A stretch of DNA of 64,000 nt from Phragmites australis (Eukaryota > Streptophyta > Magnoliopsida > Poales > Poaceae), in the NCBI RefSeq assembly GCF_958298935.1, contig NC_084937.1, positions 22,763,568 through 22,827,567 of the forward strand, written 5' to 3'. Below, piece by piece: positions 1 to 12,790 of this stretch. The notes under the pieces are model-generated. The model ran no database searches. It saw only the letters and a list, made by a program, of their open reading frames with translations, and was not told the DNA's origin. Position numbers and translations under genes: made by a program. How positions within the stretch are numbered: the stretch's first letter is position 1; each line of letters opens with the position of its first letter.

Positions 1-585
1 TATTAGGTGCTGTGAGAGGTGTCGCGGCCAATGGAACAAGACCTGCTTCTCGATCGGATTAATCACTAAATGATAAATACTACTCGTATTCTCTCATGCC
101 CGAAACAGATCGCTGTCTTAGATGAACAGAACAGATCGGTTTGAGCTCGTGCTGAAAGCTGAAGCCGCTGTGCCAAACTTGTTCACAGTTTTGCTGTGCA
201 CGTGCATTTCTCGTCCGGGGCGTCTCCGCACTGGAAAAATAATTACCACTAATTAAGTGTCCATGCGTTACAATAAAAACACAAATATTATATACGGTAA
301 TATCAAACGTAAACTCAATGTTAGATTTTAGATGGATCGAAAAAAGTAGGAGATTATTTGTTAATTTTTTTTCTAATATGTTTATTTATTTTCATTAATA
401 AAACGGGTTCTATATTTGTATTTAGTAACGAGACGGAGGGGATGAAGGATAAGGACGTATAGTAAAAGTGATTAAATTATTTAAATTTTATGAGTTTTTA
501 ATACATGGGAGTAGAGTAGGGGATAATGTGATGTGAGAATTAGTCTTTTATACAGTAGAGACTACGAGATATGGAACTCATTTTG
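1..585. other. AT-rich intergenic DNA, no gene seen
   Basis: No reading frame with a recognisable domain is visible on either strand. The segment is AT-rich from about 240 onward. A short purine-rich string near 428-445 (gagacggagggg) resembles the reverse complement of a Stowaway MITE terminus, but I could not find a matching inverted end, so no element is called. Confidence 0.5.
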
Positions 586-889
586 CTACTTTTTATCCAA
601 CACTTCGAAGGTGAATCGTGAATCCAGGCGCCAAACAAAACTCTGAGTCAGCAGCTGATTCAGCTCCATCCATATTATCCAGAAAACCATGCAACCAACT
701 TTGTAAGCACGAATGAGAAGGCCCCGAATCGTAGCAAAACTTCGGGTGTGCTCATTTTCTTGGTAGCTTAATTTGCTTCCAACACGGGTCCAATCCAACA
801 TTCAGGTTAATTACCCAAGCAATGGTCTGAAAGGCGATGCCGTCTTCGTGGATGAAGCTGTGGCGCCTATTTTGGAAGCAGGAGCACTG

Positions 890-1800
890 ATGGTGTCAGG
901 GAACCACGTGCACGGTTTCGGAGCGCGGCGGCTGCCGTTAGCCTCTCCTTGGGGTTACACGTGAGTGTGAGGAGCCCCTTCAAGACGTCGAACCCATCCG
1001 GCGACAGCATCTCACTGGGAAACAGCTCGCGCAGCCGGCTGTGGTAACACAACCGCGGCTGCATGCCCCGCTAGCCGTCGCAGCACCTTGCTGACATTGA
1101 GCGGCGGCACGAACGTCTGCAACGTTTCCGCGCCCGGCATGCCGAGCAGCAAGCACGTAGAATATCTTGTCGAGCTGGTGGCGCCTCTTCGTCCACCTTG
1201 GACAGCACCTCGCCGAGCAAATATTTTTTTTCTAACTCTCAGTAGAACAGCTCTGCCATGACGCAGCCAAGCGACCACAGGTCGACGCGCTCGTCGTAGT
1301 CCGGCATGTCCATCAGCATCTCGGGCGCCATGTACCGGACCGCTCCTACCTGCGTGTATGGCGGCCGGGACTTGGCCGTGGACATGGACAGGCCGTAGTC
1401 GCAGATATTATGCGGTGCTTGACTGCTTGTGCATCACCTCGGCGCCGGTTAGGAGCTGCCTCGACCCGGCGCACGTCGGCCTCCGGGAACGCGCGGCCGT
1501 GGCGATGAAGGTGGTCCTTCAGTACGTGGCACAGGTTCCGACGTATTCCATGACAAGGAAGGGAGTAATTCTTTTGAAAGTGGGTTGCGTGCGACGCCAT
1601 GGAGACCGACGAGGTAGGGGTGGCCGCCGCTGGGCGCCAGGAAGCAGGCCTCCCGCAGCAGCTTTTTTTTTTTTTGAAATGTTCCGATCAGTTTCCTGGT
1701 GCCGCGCCAGTCCACTGCTGCGCGCGATGAGCTCTTTTATGGTGGAAGACCTGCTCGATGACGTGGAACTCTCCGACGGCGAGGCCAACAGACATTGCCC
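890..1800 (-). pseudogene. CDK-F-like Ser/Thr protein kinase pseudogene
   Basis: Reading the minus strand from about 1715 down, three frames together give pieces of a eukaryotic protein kinase. There is an N-lobe piece (LREACFLAPSGGHPYLVGLH), then a hinge-like piece FLVMEYVG. A catalytic-loop remnant follows in which a DYG replaces the usual DFG, and then an activation-segment piece RYMAPEML followed by DERVDLWSLGCVMAEL near 1260-1345. The C-lobe end is LSPDGFDVLKGLL near 990. The order is correct for one kinase, but frames shift several times and the HRDxK catalytic loop is missing between the pieces at about 1420. A 10-base T run at 1662-1672 interrupts the N-lobe. This resembles the intronless grass family annotated as putative CDK F-like kinases. 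I read it as a dead copy; the exact family assignment is from memory of the motif style. Confidence 0.75.
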
Positions 1801-1988
1801 ATCACATCCTGCGATCAGCGCCTGTCTATCAGCTCGCCACGAACACTGGTGCTACATGTGCTTTCTTCGACTCTGTGTGGAAGAACCGTGCTCCTCCGGA
1901 GTTCAACTCTTCGGATGGCTCCTGATACAAGATTGCATCCAGAGCAAGGCGAACTTGTTCCTGAAGAATGTGGTTGATAATGAGGTCG

Positions 1989-2091
1989 GTTTGTCTACAA
2001 ACACTAGTCCAATTGGGAATCCAGAAGAACGTGCTCCTGGTACAAAGATCATTAAGGGGGTGTTTGTCTACAAACACTAGTCCAATTGGGA
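1989..2091. repeat. Two copies of a 30-bp direct repeat, 73-bp period
   Basis: The 30-base segment at 1989-2018 recurs exactly at 2062-2091 (core: tctacaaacactagtccaat). The intervening 43 bases are not repeated. It lies between the kinase pseudogene and the MED20 3' region. Its origin is unknown to me. Confidence 0.85.
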
Positions 2092-2560
2092 CATACATCA
2101 CTAGCACACCAACATTGTCAAAACAGCAAAACCACAATGGCCAACATATCTAAGATCGCCTCAAATTACCAGCCCAAGATCACCGAACTACACTCCAGTA
2201 GACAGAAAATGGTAAAGCTTCCCCAACCTTTCATCGCAAGCTAGACGATCGAATCGGAATGGATATCCACCTCTAAATAATTAATGACATCAGTTGTTCA
2301 GTTTGTGATTTGTACCTCGACAGTGGCAAGCCATCGAGCATATATTAAAACTGCAGTTCACGAAAACAGGTGACAACTGCCATTCATGATCATTGCAACT
2401 TGCCAATTCCTTGCAGGGGGACAACTTAAATGGAAGAAAATGAAAGTACAAACCACTTGCATGTAATTACATAAGATACATGTCCAGGCACTATGAACGC
2501 TATCAGGATTAACTTAAAAAAGTAAACATGGTGATGCTGTCTAAAGTTTGATCTTCAGAT

Positions 2561-4740
2561 CTAGCCCCTTACTGCAGCCATGAGTTGTTGCAAGCAAGTT
2601 GCATACTGAACTGCAGTGTGTTGGAAAGAATATTGATCTGAAAGACCATACTCCGAAAAGATTGATTCTACATGAATGAAACGACCAGGTAATGACTTCT
2701 TCGCAACTGTTTCCTGCCATATGTCAAAGAAGTCTTCCATGATTGCCCTGGATTTTTCGATGGAAGATAGGGGATAATATTCTACCTGCATGGAGAGTAA
2801 GAACAACCTTAATACCAACTTGCTGGCAAACTTGAGCAACATAAGCAAAAGTAAGGCTTTGACAAACAGAATGGTTGCGGGCAGATTAATTCAGGAAAAT
2901 CCATCAAATGTTTCTTTTCCCCCATATTAAGAATTTGAGCCAATTACACAGAGAAAAGATGTGACCATTTGTAATGTTTGCATGGTGGTGCACAAGTCCA
3001 AATAACATGGTTCACTTTTCTATTATTGCTTTCCGCTAAAAAAAATTAGTATTGCCAGAGAAGATATCAAGCAACTTAATAGTTTGAAGCTGTGAATGTG
3101 TACTTTCAAACTGCAGTCCTAGTAGTGAAGCAACTGAGCATCGAGGCTCACAAGTTTTCAATTGAGCAAAGACACTAAAGCCTGGCATTACGTCACCCAA
3201 AGTTCATCAAGCTCAACATAATCAGTGAATGCTTCAATTAATAAAAACCTCTATCTCAAGATTAAATAAAAAAATAACCAAGTCATAGGGTACTAATTAT
3301 CCATAGAGGGTGCTCCATACTAGTGGTTTAGACTTGCATACTTCAGAACAGTATTTTATCAAATCAAATTTTACATTGTTACTTCATTGCATTTGGTTTG
3401 ATTTTCATCTTTTAGTAAAAAAGGCAAATAATCAGTAACGGGTTGAAAAGCTAGCAGGACATCAGTAAAATAGGAACAAAATAAAAAGAAAAAAAGAATG
3501 ATACCTCCATCATGATTCCTCTCAGTGCTTCAGAATTGTTAGGAACACATTTTCCTATCCTCAAGCAGAAATCACCCAGTTGATACTGAAACCCCTGAGG
3601 ATGAAAATTACTATTTAATTATGTGAAACAATTGAAATTGTATACGAGACTATGAAATAGCATACGAGATTAAGTCACTACGCATAGTCTGGACTGAAAG
3701 AAAAGGCAAAACTTACAGCTAGATGTCTACGAAAGGTAAAGGAATTAACATAGCAAAACAGGATGTAAACACATATGAAGTTTGCTCAACTCTATGATTT
3801 TCATTGACCACTACTTACTAGTGGCTACTGTATAGAAGGAAGCACCATTTTCTGAAATCAAATCAAACAGGAAATAGGCAGAATCTGGAAATAACATAAA
3901 CACACACCTTTTACAACCCAATATTTTGATTTCAGAGAGCTTTGAGAATATGTACACACAACCTAGGTTAGATTAGCCTGTCCCAATTCATCTGTGTCAC
4001 TTGCGGCTTGCCCCAATCACCCATGTTAATTCTTTCGTTTCCTTCACCCCCCCCCCCTGTGGTTGCTTTCCTCACAGTGGAAAGTTCTCTTAGAAAATCT
4101 CTGCCAGGAAATATGAAATTTTAAGCGAGAATAAGGTCGATTCCAATTTAAACAGGAAACACAGATTTGTTTTGCTTAGTCTAAGCAAAGACAAAACGAG
4201 TGCAATTAGACTAGAGCTTGATTGACAAATCTAGTTCGGTTTCAAGCACATTGATGAATTTGAACCAAAACAAAACTGAAACCAGAAGGGCAAGAGGGGA
4301 AGCGATGTGACCTCGAAATTGAGGGCGACACGGGCCTTGTAGGACTGGAGCTTCTCCATGACCTGGGGGAACGCGGCATCGGCCTGGAGGACGAGGCGCT
4401 GGGCGCGGACGATGGAGAAGTAGAGTCCCGGGCGCTCGTGGAGCGCGACGCCGAGGAGCTCGCGGGGCACGTCGGGGTGCTGCTGCTGCTGCTGCCCCGC
4501 GCCTCCCGCGCCGTCGCGGGTCATGGCGCGGTAGAAGAAGATGGAGGTCTTCCAGCGCCCGTCCTTGGCCCCGCCTAGTGACTCCGCGCAGCCGCACGCA
4601 TCCGCGAGGATCTGGCTGTTGAGCGTCGCGCCGGGGCTCGGGTGCCAGTGCATCAGCCTGCGGCGCCGCGACGCGGAGTGAGGCCGCGGAGAGAGGGAAA
4701 AGGGAGAGGTGAGAGTAGATTACCACTTGACGGCGGGCAT
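2561..4740 (-). CDS. MED20: Mediator of RNA polymerase II transcription subunit 20
   Basis: MED20 is part of the head module of the Mediator complex in the nucleus, where it helps connect transcription factors to RNA polymerase II. Four exons join in frame: 4740-4724 (17 nt, MPAVKW start), 4657-4312, 3594-3505 and 2785-2561, all with GT donors and AG acceptors. They give 678 nt, or 225 aa plus stop. Recognisable MED20 stretches are [15 protein letters not shown] after the tiny first exon, [31 protein letters not shown] and [20 protein letters not shown] in exon 2. Exon 3 begins [15 protein letters not shown], and exon 4 carries the [20 protein letters not shown] and [17 protein letters not shown] ends. 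A short poly-Gln run encoded by a CAG microsatellite (near 4481-4497) sits in exon 2. The first ATG is supported by the conserved MPVKW-type N-terminus. I see no disruption, so the gene looks intact. The 3' UTR probably extends below 2561. Confidence 0.95.
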
Positions 4741-4799
4741 GGCGGCGGCTCGGTGGGGGCGCCGGCACCGGCGACGAGGGCCGCAGCTTTGCCGCGGCG

Positions 4800-5339
4800 C
4801 AGGGGCAGGGTGCGGGTACTCGTAGGCCGCTGGGCTGTGATAGTAATAAGAGAACAACCTTATTGCGAGGGGAGCCTAAGTAGTGGGCCGGAAGTTCGCA
4901 GCCACTGAGGCAGGCCCATGGAAATTGTCATCAAAAATCATGTGGTGTAGAGGAAGGTATCACTGTCAACTAGCTCTCAAAAAATTCAAATAAAAATATA
5001 ATTTATACAGTGAGAAATAAAATATATATATATAATCATGTGCTAGGTGGCCAAGGCGGCGACACGTCTGCCGACGAGCAGCACGTACGAGACAGTAGAT
5101 GGTGGAAGCAAATTCTATAGGATAGATTTGTAAAATTTTATTTATATTATCTATTTTGTGATCCAATAGTTAGACTGAAAAGAAAAAAAAGATAGAGTAG
5201 ACATATATCATCATAGGAGAAAGAGTATTTCATATAATAAAATCCTATAATTTGCTTACACATAAGGCGGCACGTGATCATGACGCCGCCGGACGGCTCG
5301 AGAAGCCTCAGCGTATCTAAATGGGAGCACGCGTCTAAG
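4800..5339. other. MED20 upstream and intergenic DNA
   Basis: This holds the probable MED20 promoter and 5' UTR (GC-rich up to about 4880) followed by AT-rich sequence. No coding domain is visible. No clear TATA box was identified for MED20, which would be usual for a housekeeping gene. Confidence 0.5.
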
Positions 5340-8300
5340 CAAGGTTTACAAATTCATTTTGCCAACAAAAACTGGAGCCGGGTGGTTACCGAAAAATCGC
5401 GGTTATTACGATAACCACTCAAAATTCGGCAAGAATTTGCTCAAAATTCATTCGGTCAAATTTGAAATTTGGACAAAAAATCGCTAGATTCGCCGTTCAG
5501 TAATTGCCCAGTTACCGAACGATTTTGCGATAAATCGAACGGGTTTTTAGATAACCGCACGCTCAATAACCGAGCAATTTTGATCGAAAATCGAGCAATT
5601 TGAAGCGGTAACCCACCGATTTAACTCCCAATCTATGAATTTCTAAGAAAAACAAAAAAAATCAAAAAAATAAAAAAAAATAGAAACAAATATGGCATGA
5701 GATTTGCTATGGTTTGTTTAATAAAAAAAAATTAGCATGGCCTTTGCTATATTTCAGACATTTTCAAGGAAACAGCATGACCATATAATTGTTTTATCGA
5801 ATATATGCATATATTATATATATATAGCACATCAAATTAATAAATATGTTGAATTGTCTATACAAATAGATACTAATAGCAATACGAGCATGACCATATA
5901 ATTATTTCATCGAATATATGCATACATTACATATGTAGTACCTCAAATTAATAAATATGTCGAATTGTCCATACACCACCTATCAGTACTTACCAAAGTG
6001 ATAGTCGATGCTTAAAATGTAGTTTGCATAGTATCCATGCCACATGCAACCTACGATATGGAAAAAAACTAGTACAATACCATGGTATAAAAATAAAATA
6101 GTTGTAGAAAGTAAATTATCATCGTCTTCAGAACCACCAGCTTGGGGGGCGATTAAATTCCTTTGTATTATATTCCTCGGTGGAAATAAATATTATCCAT
6201 CGTGTAGATAGCAACTCTACTTTAAACGCTGCCCAAATTTACCCTATTCATATAGAAGTGGTTAACCATTGTTCTTGCAATATGGTATAAAATTCAGGAT
6301 CTTGCTACTCATATACCCACTGAATAGGAGTTTCTGACTGAGCATTGGGGACAGGATAGTGGTACGGATACGATCCAGAACTACTCTCCATGCCATAGTT
6401 ACTAGAATAGCTCTCACTATCTTGTGGTCAATCATGGCCACCCTGTATGATATGCCTTTGTGAGGATGGGGCACCGTGGTCCTGGTCCTGTGTGGCATAC
6501 GAAAACTGACTCTCACCAGTGAATTGCACAGGAGCAACGACAGAGGATGGGCATGAAGGAACACCGCCTCCCTGACCATCATCGTCAGCGCTATCTGTCT
6601 TTGCGCTACTGTCATTCGATTTTTGGTAAGTTGTGTTCTTTGGGTCACTATCCGTATTCTCATTGCTTTGCACTTGTCTTTTTCCCTTACCCTTAATCTT
6701 CTTGCTCTTCTTTGGATACACCATTTTCTTCTTCCTCTTTCACATGTATGTGTCACCTACCACTTTAGCAGCCCACCGTTGCAAATCTTGTGGGTTCACT
6801 GTGTCAGTCACCATGTGAGTTGGCAGAGGTATGTCACTATCTGTGTCCTCCTCATCAAGCTCTGGGGCAACATTTGATCTACCGGTCTCCATCTAGTCCT
6901 AGAGCAGATTGTTCCTTGTTCAATGTGAGCTCTATAAGCCGCTGAAATGGATCATCATCAACAGTCGACCTGATGCTTGCATCCAAATTATTCTATATTC
7001 TCATGTTGTAGTTGACATATACCAACTTATGGAGCTTCTTTTAGCTTAAACGGTTGCGAATTTTTGTGTGGATAAATGCTAATATACTCCAGTTCCTCTC
7101 ACACCCACTAGATGAAGGACATTGAGACACTAGGCGCCTAGCAAGCATCGTTAGTATAGGTGTAGACAAACCAAATATAGACCACCATTGCGTTGCAAGT
7201 AGGTAAAGTGATATAACATTTGGAAAAGTAGATAAAGTGATGCAACGGTTACATATGTCAATGCAATTTTGTACCAGGTTGAGTCTTGCCGTCACAAGCC
7301 ATCCGTGAAGCGAATGACAGAGACTTTGTCCGATAAATTTCAACCTCGATAAGTGCTTCCACGGCAGTACTAACATTGGTCATCCTCTCGAATGTCTCCC
7401 GAAGATCTTTGAACAAGTTTGGGCCTGTGCCATATGCGTAGTGCATATGGGGTTCAATGCGGCCACCGCAAGTTGATGATCAAAGAATTAGTACCATAAG
7501 TATTAGAACCATAAGCATTAGTACAATAAGAAATGGAAGTGGTAGGAGTGTATCACCGGCATTCATGTAGGTCCCATTCACTAGATCATGCATTCTGCGA
7601 TTGATAATTGCCATGTACTTTTCAAAATAATCCATATCATTGTGATATGGCGAATCATATTCTTGCTTGACAATGGTGTATTTCAGGAGCACCTCACTCA
7701 ATGTTGGCATCTTGTCTTGATCAGTAAATCGGAGGAAGGCATGCAATGGCTGAACGGAATCGACAACCATTTTAAGATTGTCCCACCATGGTAAGATGGA
7801 TAGGCAACTATGTGCATATCTTCCAATATCAAAACTAATGTAGCAAGACTGCTGAAGTTCACTAGATGCCATCCATTGCATGAATCTATCCTTTCAACGT
7901 AGAAAGCTTTCAAGAAATAGATAGTTTGTGCCAAATCTTGTTTGAATTCCACCTCACCAACTCTCCACCAACCGCGGTCTTCATCATTTCATGTAGTACA
8001 GCCATCGAGATATGGACCTTTCACTTTGAATGATAATGTCGTGTTCTCTAAATTCACCAATTGATTTCAACATTAAATGTATCATATGCGCCGCACAAGG
8101 CTACCACGCGATAACAGGATATTCCTTTCTGAGAACCTGATAGGCCTTCTAATAGTTGGACTCGTTATCAACCACGATCTGCATAATATTTTGTGGTCCC
8201 AGATCATTGACCACTGCTCTTATCTCCTGCATAAACAAATCAAGCAAATAAATATGCAACAATTGAAATACTATGTTATCAACTCAGCAAAATAATATAC

Positions 8301-10313
8301 CTTGTTCAAATACTTTGCATCTTGACTGTAGCTAGTTGCATCTACGGACTTGTAAAAAAACATACGACCATTGCAATATATAAGGAAATTAATAATACTC
8401 ATATGTGTCGGTCCAGTTCAAGAATCGCACATGATGGTCACACCATACTCTGGCCATTCTAGCATTCACTTGTCAAATATCTTTTTCAATGCACTCTCGT
8501 TCTCGTCCAGGTACTCACCATCTATATCCCGATCAGTTGGAGATGGTACACCCTCGCCTGCTATAGAACAGATGGTCATAAGTCAAAAAGAAAGAAATAT
8601 GGTAACAATAAATTCATTACAAACTAAATCACTCGCCCCATTTCTGTGTTTCTTTCACTGCAGCAACAAAGGATGTGTCGTCCACCCTTCTACCAAGAAT
8701 ACCTGAAGTGTGGAAAAATTTGGACCATGCCAAACCAATAGCTTCCTCCTCTTTTTTTCCCTTCGCACTCCATGACTCGGTATCAATCCTCTGCTGCACA
8801 TGGGTTTTTTCTATAGCAACATTGTAATCTCTGACACTTGGTGGTGGCTCCCTGATTGAAGATGCACTCATAAGCATCCTCTGTCACTTTCACTGTCACC
8901 TCCATGCTCGCAGGACTCACCTGCCCTCCTCCTGAACTCTTCCTCCCCCCTAGACTGAGCCATGACATGTTGCACATGTTCCTATTCCGTCTCCTCATTA
9001 TCGCTTGTCAAATCTACTTAAACTCTTGCTGACTCTTGTCTCTGAAACCTCTCCTCAGCCTTTCCCTTCCTCTTATCTTTTGCGCTATCCAGCTCACGTA
9101 TGAAACAATCACACACATCTAGAGGCACCATATCACAATGTATAACATTCGATCCACACCCAGATAAATGTTCTTTCAACCTTGTGGCACCACCGTATTT
9201 CTTTTCCTTATTGCAATAGTTGCACCTAAACCCGGGGCCAAATTGTCCCTGTCCTGCCACACCACATCTTTATTCGCCATTGATTACTCCAAAACAACCT
9301 ACATCATCCTATTAGCACTCCACAAATTCCAACAAAAAAAAAACATTGAACAAAACTAACTACTAAGCGCTAACCAACGCTTTTGGACACTAACTAACCC
9401 TAACAAGTAACAACCTAAATACGGACCATAACAGTATAACCGACAGTAACTAGTTTGTATCGTCTTTCTTAGAAGAAGAAAGCTCAATGGTTATCCTACT
9501 AATGATGTTAACTTGATAAACATGTGTGGCCATGTTGCTAGTCATGCATAAATGTCTTAAGAAACAAACTTGACCAATATTAACAACCCTTGCCAGTACA
9601 AGGTAACAACCATGTGCATCAGGCTAAAAACCGACACAATAGAGTCAATTACCGAGTGAATCAACCACTAAATCATCCTAATCGACCACACAACAAGCTG
9701 TCAAATTCCTAAGAACGAGTATTGAACGAATTACATAAAAAATCGCTAGTAAATGGGCGGTTACTGAACGAAGAGCTTCAAAAATCGCTCGGCGTCAGGT
9801 GCTCTGCGCTGCTCTTCAAAGGCGGACGGTAACCCCTCAAATGTGATCAGTTACCGACACTAATCGCTCGATAACTGAAGCTTCAACGTCGGATTTTCAG
9901 TGGACTGTCGCTGATCTGGCCGGCCGAGTGATGATTCTTCAATTTTTGCTGTGGACAAACACGAGGGGAAAGTGAGTTATGCACTGACGCAAGCTGAACA
10001 TCGACTTCTCTTATCCATTTGAGGTGGACCGAAATGGGTCGATTGCACTGTGTATTCGGTCCGTTTCGGTCTTTTATTCATTTTCGATCTTTTTTACAAA
10101 CTCTCAATCTTTGAGCAACTATTTGGTGATGTGAAATATATTTTTTAAATTCTTTTTACATATAGTCTTAGAATTACCTCTAGTTTTTTATAGAATTTTT
10201 TCTAATTTTTTAAAATCAATTTGAATTTTTAATTCAAATTTAGTTACCGAACTTATTATAAAATCGAGCTGGACCGGTAAGATTGGTTACCGCGAATTTA
10301 AAACTGTAACCTT
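5340..10313 (-). mobile_element. Decayed autonomous hAT transposon
   Basis: The element is delimited by related, imperfect inverted ends: aaggtttaca at 5340 and gtaacctt ending at 10313. Inside both ends are clusters of short motifs of the type ggttaccg, aaatcg and ataaccg (5375-5620, 9640-9900 and 10235-10300), as expected for hAT subterminal repeats. The middle codes on the minus strand for a hAT transposase with an N-terminal BED zinc finger and a C-terminal dimerisation region (separate entry). I could not identify a convincing 8-bp target duplication, so both borders are approximate. Coding frames are broken, so the copy is probably immobile by itself. Confidence 0.75.
6270..9280 (-). 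pseudogene. hAT transposase (BED finger, DUF659, dimerisation domain), broken
   Basis: On the minus strand the order is right for a plant hAT transposase. A BED-type zinc finger lies at 9220-9120 (CNYCNKEKKYGG followed by LKEHLSGCG). The DUF659 N-terminal part is near 8640-8740 (WSKFFHTSGILGR, FVAAVKETQKWGE). The middle region, TLSEVLLKYTIVKQEYDS and EKYMAIINRRMHDLVNGTYM, is at 7550-7720. The dimerisation region at 7060-7200 contains QWWSIFG and SSSGCERNWSILAFIHTK. A low-complexity Lys/Ser-rich tail follows at 6430-6720. Frame changes and stops separate the parts, and no single open frame covers them, so no active product is expected. A family assignment within hAT (Ac-like or Tip100-like) is not possible by eye. 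Confidence 0.88.
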
Positions 10314-12790
10314 AGCATTTTTTAATCCTGCCCCGAAGTACTCTGCCGCGTGCTGTCTTATGTTCCACTTCCATACCCCCGCTCTGACAAATCTGTCAGT
10401 ACTGAGTTTATCTTGCTAGTGTGAACAGCTGGACTGAAATGCGCTTCTTCAAATTGTGTAACTAAAAAGGTGACTCGTGATAATAACTGGTTAGTATCAT
10501 ATAATATTTTTATCACGCTAATTTTATTAATTATATTTTATATGGATTTTTTATTTAGGTATTTGAATTTTATAATACTTTGATATTTTTTCTAAGACTA
10601 TATTTGATATGGACCTTTCTTTTTCTCAATTTTAACCCTAATTTCAATTATTATTTTATTTAGATATTTTGCTTTATAATATGTATTGAAATCGAATTGG
10701 TAATATTTTATATATTTTAATTCCGAAATTATCTAATTATAAATCGTATTCTATATGAACTCTTTGGTTAAACCTAGACTGTTAGATATTTATAATAATT
10801 AGTAGTCTAGATTTTTTTTAAATTAATATAATAATTTTGTAGTCTTAAGAGCGAACATGGTGGCTATTTTTCACTCAAATATTAAGATAATAGATAGCAC
10901 TTCGAGCCGAGGCAAGAACTCGGTGGATTGATGATTGTTCACATGGACCGTATATGTTGAGGAGAAGTAGACTAAGCAGAATTATATTTATTGGAAATAA
11001 GAGTGTTTAGTTTGTTACATTTGTTTGTACATATTGAACTGAGTTTTTGTTTGGTTGAGCGAATCTAAAATTGTACGAGTGAATACAAGAGTTGAGATCG
11101 TAATTGTTTACATGAAGGTAATTTTAAGACACTGGTAAATAAGTTCACCTATATAAACGGAAATAGAAACTTGTATCTGTCAGACCAGATTATATGTATA
11201 TATTTATATCTATCAAATCAGATTAGAACAATTCATATAAATAAACAAATATATTTTTTCTTAAAATTATATACATCCACTAAACCAGGACCTCTCAGCT
11301 AACAATCAGCCCCTGAGCCTGGTAGTTGCTTGGTCGAAACCAAGACCCCCCCCCCCCCCCCACTAGGTCCATGCAGTCACCCAGTACTCGCCGCCCGCAA
11401 TTACCCAAGGAAGGTGAAATACGCATGATTTGTTTCTCCTCGAGTGCCACGGCAAATGATGCTGCGTGTTAGCGCGCCGTGCATGCCTCCTCCAACATGT
11501 CGACAAGATCATTGCCCATCTTTTCGACCAGGCGTGTCTGCATGAGTAGTTTGCATTGTCTCTACCCTTAAGTCGGCACACAAGTTATTTTCTTAAATCA
11601 TCTCCAAGATTTTTCTTCAGTACTCAAAATCTTTCATGATAAGATTTTTTTTCTTCAGTATTTTAATAGTTTTTCTTCACAGTTTCTATTATAAAAGGAT
11701 TTACAAGATCATTCCCTCTAAGATGAGATTCTCCCTTCTTTCACTTCATGTTAAGAGAAACTGCTGAAAATAAAAAGAAATAAAAGAAATAAGAACGGAG
11801 AAAAAAATCGAGAAATAAAAAGAATATGGTTGAAGATGATGTTACGTGGTGCTAGTGCAGCGTTGCAAGTGCATTCGTACGTGCTGAAATGCTACTTCAG
11901 TAGCAGGGGCTAGTTGCAGGTAGTACCAACCATCAAACATGCCATGCTGTTGCGGCACGACGACATCAAGCCACACCACAAAGGCTTCCAGATGGTCCAA
12001 AAGGCTCGCAAACGCACATATATATATATATCCTTGCATCCGCGTCAGGGTGCTCAATTAGTTTGTTCTGCCACTAATTCACGCGTCTCCAAGGATTTGC
12101 ACGGAGCAAAATGACGTGACCACGATCGAGGTGGTCGAGCAACTGTTGGTCCGTACTCGATGTGGCCGAACGAAGAGCTTTCGCGCACACCCATCACGGA
12201 TCACTTCGAAGTTCAGACGTGTAAAGAAAACCCGCTCAACCACGTAACCAGGCAAAGTGGCAAACCCAGTTCGGCGAAATGGTGCCGGCGATCAGTGCTT
12301 GTAGACCTCGGAACACGAACTCAAAATATAAAAATTAGTGGACTGCTTAACATTTTGGTGCATATCATGCATACAAGTAAGTGCTACTGTACATCTGTAA
12401 AGCTTGGCAGTCATACACACAGCAGGGAGTTACTCCTGTGCAGTTTTTTGTTTTCGCCAGGAACAAGCACGAGGCAAGCGCAGTTTCCGAATCCAGGCCA
12501 GCGCTGCAACGTGCGCAGTGTGCCGGTCGTTTTGGACGCACCACCGAGAAGCTGCGGCAACCGAAATTGTCAATGTGTGACTGACTACAATTGGAACCTC
12601 CAGGCACTTACGGCTAGTGAGTGACCCACCGAACGGATGCATCATCGATCAGGATAACTGCGGTACTGCGCTCTCTTTTCGCACGCCAAAAACCGGCACT
12701 GGCACACCACCAGCACCGGCCGTGGCACCATCCAAGCAAGGTGCCGACGGGTCCTCCACTCGTGCCGCCTATACCCATCTACGAAGTGCG
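10314..12790. other. AT-rich intergenic DNA with no recognised gene
   Basis: The stretch is strongly AT-rich from 10500 to 11300, then mixed. A 16-base C run lies at about 11346-11361. Open frames are short and resemble nothing I know, including one of 154 codons at 12160-12624 with no conserved motif. A 16-base string (gaagtgcgccataaac) occurs twice, near 12782 and 12826. No RNA gene was recognised. Confidence 0.5.

Noticed and set aside
4211..4768. 185-codon minus-strand frame across MED20 exons 1-2
   Set aside because: It is an unspliced shadow frame. The real frame is shown by the conserved [15 protein letters not shown] peptide and the 17-nt first exon.
12518..12526. gtgccggtc as a possible LINE target duplication partner of the sequence after the poly(A) at 14464
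   Set aside because: Only nine bases match, and the sequence between it and the first recognisable RT peptide does not look like LINE. Too weak to fix the 5' border.
12160..12624. 154-codon open frame on the plus strand
   Set aside because: No recognisable domain, overlapping open frames on the other strand, and no promoter or splice context. Most likely chance.
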